A DNA stretch of 9,208 nt, taken from EsbW-18 sp964634615 (GTDB lineage Bacteria > Patescibacteriota > Minisyncoccia > Phycocordibacterales > EsbW-18). The translations under genes and the position numbers were made by a program. Where the stretch lies: assembly GCA_964634615.1 (NCBI GenBank), contig CAZWLQ010000026.1, positions 1-9,208 of the forward strand, given 5' to 3'. The notes beneath the pieces were generated by a model. That model saw only the letters and a list, made by a program, of their open reading frames with translations. It had not been told where the DNA came from and did not search any database. Numbering within the stretch: position 1 is the first letter of the stretch; every line of letters starts with the position of its first letter. Below, piece after piece: positions 4,659 through 9,208 of this stretch.

Positions 4659-5570
4659 ATGTATGAGCGAGAATCAAAAAGAACTGGAGAAGACTGGAAA
4701 AACATCGGTCGGAAAAATGAATTAGAAATTGAGGTGGTTGGGAAAATACGGAACTTTATAGATGATCCTCGTCTTAAGTTTCACTTTTCCACCATTAACA
4801 GGATGGGTAGTATTTTGGATAGAGGCGTTCTTTCTTACGAATTTGCTAAAAGAGCTACGATTGAAATTAGAGAAAATATGAGCGTGCGAGGTGGTGGTGT
4901 TGCAACAGAAGATCGATCGGTCAGTATTGTAGATAGAGAGAAGAATGCTTCTAACGAGGAATCTGATGATTGGTGGATACGACAATTTTCTCGTGGAGAT
5001 ACTAACGTCGGTTTTTTGTTGCCTGATGATATTAAACTACGGGATACTACCCCACAAACGAATGAATCGTTGGTTCCAATTAGAATACGTAGAGAGAGGT
5101 TCGAAGGTATTTTTGTTACTGAAAGAAAAGAGCTTTACGAAACGTTGGAATCTCGCAGAAATAGGAGCAAAGAAAAATACCCTGATGCTTTAGCACAAGG
5201 ACACAACTATGGTGTAATTCTGTTGAGTCAATTTTTTGACTATACCGCGGAACGACTAAAAAGCTTGGACGGAGTAATTGCCGAGTTAGATAGAAAAATT
5301 TCTGACGCATACTCTAAAAACAATCTTTGGCTTAAAGACAGAAAGACTTGGCCAACTGAAATCCTAGATGAAGTAACAATGCTAGAGCGAGAAGAAGCAG
5401 ATAGAATGGAAGTGATAGCACGAACAGAACTAGAAAAAATAGTTGGTAAACCTGCCGGAGAAATCACTGAAAAAGATCTATTCGTGTACTTTGCTCAAAA
5501 GAATAAATTGCCCTTGTATTTTGTAAGTAAAGACTTTAAATCACAAAGAGTTATTTGGCCGGAGGTCTAA
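4659..5570 (+). CDS. Accessory protein of unknown function, possible ADP-ribosyltransferase-like N-terminus
   Basis: The gene encodes 303 residues, strongly charged, with no signal peptide or membrane helix. I do not recognise the family with confidence. Residues 40-59 (KFHFSTINRMGSILDRGVLS) resemble the opening of DarT-like and related ADP-ribosyltransferase folds, where an H-x-[ST]-T strand is followed by a helix ending in x-x-I-x-x-x-G-[VL]-L-S. RSVSIVDREK (86-95) and ESLVPIRIRRERFEGIFV (136-153) could be the second strand and the Glu strand. Residues 185-285 are mostly helical. The fold call is inference from pattern alone. It is AT-richer than its neighbours, and its arginine codons are largely AGA/AGG, unlike ruvA or the Mur ligase. 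With the tRNA 3'-end repeat just upstream, this suggests horizontal acquisition. No clear promoter or Shine-Dalgarno site precedes it. Confidence 0.72.
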   Translation: MYERESKRTGEDWKNIGRKNELEIEVVGKIRNFIDDPRLKFHFSTINRMGSILDRGVLSYEFAKRATIEIRENMSVRGGGVATEDRSVSIVDREKNASNEESDDWWIRQFSRGDTNVGFLLPDDIKLRDTTPQTNESLVPIRIRRERFEGIFVTERKELYETLESRRNRSKEKYPDALAQGHNYGVILLSQFFDYTAERLKSLDGVIAELDRKISDAYSKNNLWLKDRKTWPTEILDEVTMLEREEADRMEVIARTELEKIVGKPAGEITEKDLFVYFAQKNKLPLYFVSKDFKSQRVIWPEV

Positions 5571-5589
5571 AGCATTTAGCAAATACAGC

Positions 5590-5652
5590 ATGGAACTTAC
5601 CTACGAAGCGCTTGAGACATCTCCGTATACCACTCTTCCTGAGGGGTTTTAA
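5590..5652 (+). other. 20-codon ORF, possible gene remnant
   Basis: ATG at 5590 opens a 20-residue frame (MELTYEALETSPYTTLPEGF) ending TAA, just after the accessory gene. Its composition is closer to the housekeeping genes than to the preceding AT-rich gene. No Shine-Dalgarno site is seen. It may be the tail of a decayed gene. Bases 5627-5644 match 2958-2975 at 16 of 18 positions. Confidence 0.2.
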
Positions 5653-5675
5653 TCTCTCCTTTGTATAAAACAAAA

Positions 5676-5692
5676 ACCCGCACAAGGCGGGT
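5676..5692. terminator. Bidirectional intrinsic terminator between accessory gene and rpsT
   Basis: ACCCGC pairs with GCGGGT around a five-base loop. On the plus strand it is followed by GTTTTGTTTATTTT. On the minus strand it is followed by TTTTTG TTTTAT just after the rpsT stop. It serves both convergent genes. Confidence 0.88.
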
Positions 5693-5699
5693 GTTTTGT

Positions 5700-5966
5700 T
5701 TATTTTCCTGCGGCCTTTTTGGCTGCTTTCGCGAGGCGCGACTTCATGCGAGATGCGGTGTTCTTTTTAATGAATCCGCTTTTTGCTGACTTGTCGATCG
5801 CCTTGTATGCGGCTGCGAGCTTTTCTCCTGCCTCTTTTCCTGATTTTGCAGAGATGGTGCGGGCGACCTTAACAGTATCTTTCATCGTTCGGCTTCGGCG
5901 GAGATTAACCGCACGCTTACGCGCTGATGATCGGAGGGCTTTTTTTGCTGCTTTGATGATTGGCAT
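5700..5966 (-). CDS. rpsT: Ribosomal protein bS20
   Basis: The 88-residue, very basic protein binds 16S rRNA in the small subunit. It opens MPIIKAAKKALRSSARKRAVN, and the middle (KDTVKVARTI), AAAYKAIDKSAKSGFIKKNTASR and the poly-Lys/Ala tail fit S20 proteins throughout. AAAYKAIDKSAKSG and IKKNTASRMKSRL correspond to the conserved second and third helices. Length is normal. It is a single-gene unit with its own promoter (6023-6051) and terminator (5676-5692). About 50 nt of leader is predicted, without a clear Shine-Dalgarno site. S20 is autoregulated in Escherichia coli; no specific element is proven here. Confidence 0.97.
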   Translation of the reverse strand: MPIIKAAKKALRSSARKRAVNLRRSRTMKDTVKVARTISAKSGKEAGEKLAAAYKAIDKSAKSGFIKKNTASRMKSRLAKAAKKAAGK

Positions 5967-6022
5967 AGAAGTTAGAGGGTGTAGCCACTAGGGTTTAGAG
6001 AATACCAAAGTAGGACAGAGTG

Positions 6023-6051
6023 AGTGTAGCAAACGACCGTTATAAAAACAA
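6023..6051 (-). promoter_or_regulatory. Promoter of rpsT
   Basis: On the minus strand, TTGTTT (6051-6046), a 17-nt spacer and TACACT (6028-6023) form a good promoter. Transcription would start near 6016, leaving about 50 nt of leader. The -35 overlaps the T-rich tail of the terminator of the gene upstream. Confidence 0.6.
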
Positions 6052-6052
6052 C

Positions 6053-6073
6053 GTCGCGCTTGCGAGGCGCGAC
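6053..6073 (-). terminator. Intrinsic terminator of the small basic protein gene
   Basis: GTCGCGC (6053-6059) pairs with GCGCGAC (6067-6073) around a seven-base loop. Read on the minus strand, the stem is followed by GTTGTTTTTATAA. It lies 17 nt after the stop codon at 6091. Confidence 0.8.
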
Positions 6074-6090
6074 AGGTTGGGGAACAACGC

Positions 6091-6357
6091 TCAAATCATC
6101 TGCAGAATCTGGAGTTTGCGAATCTTGCGCCTCGCTCGGTCTCTCCGAGCGTAGAGTCTCTCGAGACTCGCTTTCTTGCTCTCGAGATACTTGTCGATTG
6201 CCATGATGACATCGGGTCTCGGTTGAGCAGCGAGCCGCTCGCTTGCCCGAGCATCAGCCCAATAAATCTGGGCATGTTCCAGCTCGTCAATGTCTGCCGA
6301 AAGTCCTGCAACAACTCTCTTCCAGAACCATGCGACGATGTTTTCCCAAAGGATCAT
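6091..6357 (-). CDS. Small basic helical protein, function unknown
   Basis: The 88-residue protein starts MILWENIVAWFWKRVVAGLS, an amphipathic, tryptophan-rich segment, and continues as nearly all helix. The last third is strongly basic (ARRDRARRKIRKLQ), as in a coiled coil or nucleic-acid-binding tail. I do not recognise a family. The start at 6357 was chosen over 6399 because AGGAG lies 6 nt upstream, one of only two clear Shine-Dalgarno sites in the window. It is a single-gene unit with its own terminator, divergent from ruvA. The reading frame is credible because of the Shine-Dalgarno site and terminator, not because of homology. Confidence 0.65.
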   Translation of the reverse strand: MILWENIVAWFWKRVVAGLSADIDELEHAQIYWADARASERLAAQPRPDVIMAIDKYLESKKASLERLYARRDRARRKIRKLQILQMI

Positions 6358-6420
6358 CACGGTCTCCTCGTTTCCCCGGCGTCGAGCATCGAGCGCCATC
6401 TGGAGACACTAAACACCCTA

Positions 6421-6435
6421 TGACAATCGGTGTCA
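6421..6435. promoter_or_regulatory. Inverted repeat TGACA-N5-TGTCA upstream of ruvA
   Basis: It is a perfect 5-bp dyad with a five-base spacer, located in the divergent region between ruvA and the small basic gene. It looks like an operator. It does not match the LexA boxes of Escherichia coli or Bacillus subtilis. Short dyads arise by chance, so this is tentative. Confidence 0.3.
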
Positions 6436-6469
6436 ATCGAGACCCTATACCCTATCCCCAAAACCCTAG

Positions 6470-6475
6470 TACACT
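6470..6475 (+). promoter_or_regulatory. -10 box of ruvA (leaderless promoter)
   Basis: TACACT is followed by ATTCCT and then the ATG at 6482. Spacing is identical to pilM, the PH-like gene and the Mur ligase. No -35 match is evident at 17 nt. Confidence 0.55.
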
Positions 6476-6481
6476 ATTCCT

Positions 6482-7057
6482 ATGATTAGTCACCTGAAAG
6501 GCACCCTCTTCGAGAAAGATTTTGGTGCAGTCATCATTGATGTTGGCGGTGTTGGTTATCGTGTCGCTGTGTCTTCCGCTACATTCGCAGCACTTCCGAT
6601 GGAGCACGATGCTCCCGTGTCGCTCTACACGTACATGGCGGTTCGCGAAACGTCCATGGAACTCTATGGTTTCGCAGATCGCGACGAACTCTCCTTTTTT
6701 GAAATGTTGATTGGCGTGTCAGGTATCGGACCAAAATCCGCACTTGCGATTCTCTCGTTAGCGACAGCAACAACACTTCGTACCGCAATTTCAGGAAACG
6801 ATGTGTCGTACCTCACAAAGGTTTCTGGTATCGGCAAAAAGACCGCAGAGAAAATAATTCTCGAACTCAAAGACAAGGTCGGGTCGCACGCATCGGCTGG
6901 TCCTGAACTCAAAGAAGATGGGGATGTGATTGAGGTGCTGGTGTCGCTCGGGTACCCGCGCGACGACGCTCGCGACGTGCTGAAAAAAATTCCTGACTCT
7001 GCGACGGGCACGAGCTCTCGTGTGAAGGAAGCGTTGAAGATTTTAGGAAACGGTTAG
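6482..7057 (+). CDS. ruvA: Holliday junction branch migration protein RuvA
   Basis: RuvA binds four-way DNA junctions as a tetramer and loads the RuvB helicase for branch migration. The 191-residue product has all three domains: an N-terminal OB fold starting MISHLKGTL with DVGGVGYRV (20-28), two helix-hairpin-helix motifs VSGIGPKSA (79-87) and VSGIGKKTAEKII (114-126), and, after an acidic linker, the C-terminal RuvB-binding domain with VLVSLGY. Length is close to the usual 190-205 residues. ruvB and ruvC are not adjacent. The gene has its own -10 box and a strong terminator, so it stands alone here. RuvX-family genes elsewhere in the window are not linked to it. Confidence 0.97.
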   Translation: MISHLKGTLFEKDFGAVIIDVGGVGYRVAVSSATFAALPMEHDAPVSLYTYMAVRETSMELYGFADRDELSFFEMLIGVSGIGPKSALAILSLATATTLRTAISGNDVSYLTKVSGIGKKTAEKIILELKDKVGSHASAGPELKEDGDVIEVLVSLGYPRDDARDVLKKIPDSATGTSSRVKEALKILGNG

Positions 7058-7074
7058 TGTACAGAAAAAGAATC

Positions 7075-7105
7075 AGGCCTCGCCGCGTAAAACACGGCGA
7101 GGCCT
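7075..7105. terminator. Bidirectional intrinsic terminator between ruvA and membrane protein gene
   Basis: AGGCCTCGCCG (7075-7085) pairs perfectly with CGGCGAGGCCT (7095-7105). TTTT follows on the plus strand, and GATTCTTTTT on the minus strand. It serves ruvA and the convergent gene ending at 7120. Confidence 0.9.
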
Positions 7106-7119
7106 TTTCGATTCATCTA

Positions 7120-7659
7120 CTACTTGATGGGCATGCCCCAGGAAAAAGTACTCATCCACCTCAGAACGCGCGCCAATCCGAGAAGCAGCGGAAAAATGCT
7201 TGCAGCCAGGAGCGGCTCTGGTCGCATCCACGCCATTGGCGAAAGGACAGAAAAGATTGCTGCTGTCCAAAGGATGGCGAGTGGCAGCGAGAGCAACCCA
7301 AAGACCAGGGTTCTTAGGGTCAGTGGCTTCATCTCTCCCATCGCTTGCGGCCAGAAAAACCAAAGAGCTGGGATGAATCCGAGCAGGAGAATCACGGGTG
7401 CGAGCTGAATGTACCGCCACGCGAAGATCTCGAGGATGCCGATGAGGAGAATCTCAAGGCCAACAGGAGACACAAGAATTCTTGGCTCCAAGGGCTCCGT
7501 TCCTCCCATGCTCCACAACCACTCCGCGAGCATGGCCACCGCAAGGCCATAGAAAAAACCTGCGATAACCTGCGGCCGCTCGAAGAACTGTGATACGAGC
7601 TCGATCAGGACGAGCACGAACCACCCCGCCGTCCAACGCTTCAACAAAAGCTCGTTCAT
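7120..7659 (-). CDS. Polytopic membrane protein, function unknown
   Basis: The 179-residue, highly hydrophobic protein has about six predicted membrane helices, roughly residues 11-27, 31-50, 66-81, 84-104, 116-138 and 149-167, joined by very short loops. No conserved catalytic or transport motif is recognised. It is rich in Trp and Leu. A strong Shine-Dalgarno sequence (GGGAGGGG) lies 5 nt before the ATG, which fixes the start and contrasts with the leaderless starts around it. It is a single-gene unit ending at the bidirectional terminator shared with ruvA. It is divergent from the Mur ligase gene, and their promoters lie within about 110 nt. Confidence 0.75.
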   Translation of the reverse strand: MNELLLKRWTAGWFVLVLIELVSQFFERPQVIAGFFYGLAVAMLAEWLWSMGGTEPLEPRILVSPVGLEILLIGILEIFAWRYIQLAPVILLLGFIPALWFFWPQAMGEMKPLTLRTLVFGLLSLPLAILWTAAIFSVLSPMAWMRPEPLLAASIFPLLLGLARVLRWMSTFSWGMPIK

Positions 7660-7741
7660 CGCTACCCCTCCCTTTCCCGCTTCAAGCGGATAGATGGTAA
7701 AGAACTGCGTTTGGGAAAACTATACGCCGAAGTCCTTGTAT

Positions 7742-7770
7742 TTCAAGTATCCTCACTCCTGCGCTACCAT
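7742..7770 (+). promoter_or_regulatory. Promoter of the Mur ligase gene
   Basis: TACCAT (7765-7770) lies 6 nt before the ATG at 7777. A weak -35 candidate, TTCAAG (7742-7747), is 17 nt upstream. It predicts a leaderless mRNA and decides the start codon. Confidence 0.5.
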
Positions 7771-7776
7771 ACACAC

Positions 7777-9087
7777 ATGCTTGAAAAGATTCTTAGAACC
7801 ACCGAACGTTTCATTCCAAAAAAACTCTATCGAATGGGTCAGCCCATCTATCACTATCTGTTGGCGCTTCTTGGCGCTCTCATCTATCGCTTCCCTGCAC
7901 ACAACATTCACGTTGTTGCAGTGACCGGCACCAAGGGAAAGTCAACGACGGTGGAGTTGGTGAATGCGATTCTTGAGGCGGCAGGAAAGAAAACCGCGCT
8001 GCTGGGCACGATTCGTTTCAAAATTGGCGATGATTCACGTCCAAACAAATTCAAGATGACCGTGCCCGGGCGATTCTTCATACAAAAATTCTTACGGCAA
8101 GCGGTGAATGCCGGATGTGACTGGGCTGTCATCGAAATGAGTTCTGAAGCGGCAAAACAATCGCGTCATCGGTTTATTGCATTTGATGGACTCATCTTCA
8201 CCAACCTCGCGCCTGAACACATCGAGTCGCACGGTTCGTACGAACAATACCGTGCAGAAAAACTGAAGCTTGCACGCGCTGTTGTTGACTCGTCAAAAAA
8301 ATGTCCCGTTATCGTTGCCAATGCGGACGACAAAGAAGGGTTCCGATTTCTTGAGATTGCGGGGGCGCGCGGCATTCCCTACCGCATGACAGACGCTGGG
8401 TCATGCGACACAACCCTTGAGGGCTCAACGTTCTCTTTCAAGAATCATACGGTGCGACTCGAGATTCCGGGGGTTTTCAATATTATGAACGCGCTTGGCG
8501 CTGCGACATTTGCAGAAGCAATCGGCATATCGATTGATGCAATCGCGAAGGGCCTCTCAAACGTCTCTGCGGTTCGTGGTCGTGTTGAGTACGTACGCGA
8601 AGGACAGCCGTTCCATGTTGTTGTTGACTACGCACACACACCGGAATCCCTTGAGAGTCTCTACGCGCTGTTCAAAGATACCCACACGATTGCTGTTCTT
8701 GGCAATACTGGTGGCGGACGTGACACGTGGAAGCGTCCCGTGATGGCAGGCATCGCAGAAAAATATTGTAATGAAATTATTCTCACCAATGAGGACCCCT
8801 ACGATGAGGACCCAGGTGCGATTCTCGCGCAGATGGAAGACGGTGTCGGAGACAAACAAAAATGTACAGTGATTTTGGATAGGCGCGAAGCGATTCATGA
8901 GGCGCTTGTGCGTGCAACAAAACGATACGCTTCGGATCAACCACTCCCTATTGCCGTGCTGATTACCGGCAAGGGCACTGACCCGTACATCATGGGCGCA
9001 AACGGTGCAAAGACGCCGTGGGATGACGCGACGGTTGTGCGCGAAGAACTCAAAACGCTCCATGAGGCACCAACAACCCTCTTGTAG
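7777..9087 (+). CDS. MurE-like Mur ligase (UDP-MurNAc-dipeptide amino acid ligase family)
   Basis: ATP-dependent Mur ligases add amino acids to UDP-MurNAc peptides in cytoplasmic peptidoglycan synthesis. The 436-residue product has the ATP loop TGTKGKSTT (50-58), EMSSEA (120-125), TNLAPEHIESHG (142-153), the carbamoylated lysine position in YRAEK (158-162), NIMNALGA (235-242), DYAHTPESLE (284-293), GGGRDTWKRPVM (312-323) and TNEDPYDEDP (337-346). These follow MurE order, but the N-terminal UDP-binding domain of MurE is replaced by about 43 residues with a hydrophobic segment (25-38). EDPY stands where diaminopimelate-adding MurE has DNPR, so diaminopimelate is unlikely as substrate. The start at 7777 is preferred over 7711 because of the -10 box 6 nt upstream. 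It may act in peptidoglycan or in another Mur-type ligation. Confidence 0.85.
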   Translation: MLEKILRTTERFIPKKLYRMGQPIYHYLLALLGALIYRFPAHNIHVVAVTGTKGKSTTVELVNAILEAAGKKTALLGTIRFKIGDDSRPNKFKMTVPGRFFIQKFLRQAVNAGCDWAVIEMSSEAAKQSRHRFIAFDGLIFTNLAPEHIESHGSYEQYRAEKLKLARAVVDSSKKCPVIVANADDKEGFRFLEIAGARGIPYRMTDAGSCDTTLEGSTFSFKNHTVRLEIPGVFNIMNALGAATFAEAIGISIDAIAKGLSNVSAVRGRVEYVREGQPFHVVVDYAHTPESLESLYALFKDTHTIAVLGNTGGGRDTWKRPVMAGIAEKYCNEIILTNEDPYDEDPGAILAQMEDGVGDKQKCTVILDRREAIHEALVRATKRYASDQPLPIAVLITGKGTDPYIMGANGAKTPWDDATVVREELKTLHEAPTTLL

Positions 9088-9155
9088 TTCCCCCGAATAA
9101 GATTGCATGGGCGCGCAATGACCACGTAGGTATCAGCCGCGGGATAGACGTGGGA

Positions 9156-9187
9156 AGGGCCGGCACCAATGCATTGGTGCCGGCCCT
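9156..9187. repeat. Perfect 32-nt palindrome downstream of the Mur ligase gene
   Basis: Each half is AGGGCCGGCACCAATG or its exact complement, with no spacer, so RNA from it would form a 14-bp stem with a TGCA loop. It begins 68 nt after the stop codon. No T-run follows on the plus strand within the window. AGCCGC (9135-9140) and GTGGCT (9188-9193) could extend pairing outside. It could be a terminator, a processing site or a REP-like repeat. Confidence 0.85.
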
Positions 9188-9208
9188 GTGGCTACTATCG
9201 GAGTTCCC

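Noticed and set aside
5988..6471. Shared 10-mer AAACCCTAGT in the rpsT leader (minus) and before ruvA (plus)
   Set aside because: Two copies of a 10-mer in 9 kb with no further shared context are not enough to call a regulatory repeat.
7711..7776. 22-codon N-terminal extension of the Mur ligase
   Set aside because: The -10 box lies within it, 6 nt before the ATG at 7777, and the extra residues are not conserved-looking.
8557..9108. Long minus-strand ORF antisense to the Mur ligase
   Set aside because: It is a shadow of a well-conserved plus-strand gene; its product is rich in Cys, Arg and His with no domain pattern and no start signal.
1..9208. CRISPR array, rRNA, prophage or insertion-sequence transposase
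   Set aside because: No regularly spaced direct repeats, no rRNA-like sequence and no transposase or integrase ORF were seen on either strand.

Overview
The window looks like chromosomal sequence from a Candidate Phyla Radiation (Patescibacteria, Parcubacteria-like) bacterium. This is inferred from gene content and style, not from any database match. The evidence is compact single-domain genes, a PilM-PilN-PilO set, a free-standing MetRS C-terminal tRNA-binding domain next to a small RuvX, a two-helix PH-like membrane protein, a LAGLIDADG-fold-like small protein, a Mur ligase lacking the usual N-terminal domain, tRNA genes without encoded CCA, and short palindromic and heptad repeats between genes. 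The standard bacterial code fits every gene. A 32-base run of N lies at 228-259.

Layout. Positions 1-2018 (minus) hold the type IV pilus inner-membrane operon pilM-pilN-pilO, with pilO cut by the left edge and crossed by the N run. Positions 2031-2144 are an intergenic patch of inverted heptad repeats. Positions 2145-2943 (minus) run tRNA-Arg(GCG), ruvX, then the MetRS tRNA-binding domain, packed with 6 and 1 nt gaps. Positions 2987-4025 (minus) hold a LAGLIDADG-like protein and a PH-like membrane protein. Positions 4026-4658 have no protein gene but are dense in structure: a strong hairpin, two copies of a 20-nt perfect palindrome, a promoter and tRNA-Ser(TGA), a structured region, and a repeat of the tRNA 3' end. 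Positions 4659-5570 (plus) hold an AGA-rich accessory gene of unknown function, perhaps with an ADP-ribosyltransferase-like N-terminus. Housekeeping genes follow: rpsT (minus), a small basic protein (minus), ruvA (plus), a polytopic membrane protein (minus) and a MurE-like ligase (plus). Hairpin terminators separate most of them. A perfect 32-nt palindrome lies near the right end.

Gene expression. Five genes (pilM, the LAGLIDADG-like gene, the PH-like gene, ruvA and the Mur ligase) have a TANNNT box 6 or 7 nt before the ATG, which predicts leaderless mRNAs. Two small genes of unknown function instead have clear Shine-Dalgarno sequences. Inside operons, genes are joined stop-to-start without Shine-Dalgarno sites. 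ruvX begins 6 nt after the tRNA-Arg 3' end, so tRNA maturation alone could create its near-leaderless mRNA.

The most unusual area is around tRNA-Ser. A 14-bp copy of the tRNA 3' end recurs 312 bp downstream, attached to a T-arm-like hairpin, next to the compositionally foreign gene. In both copies of the 20-nt palindrome, the palindrome sits exactly at the 3' loop/stem junction of another hairpin, which suggests structure-directed insertion of a small mobile palindrome.
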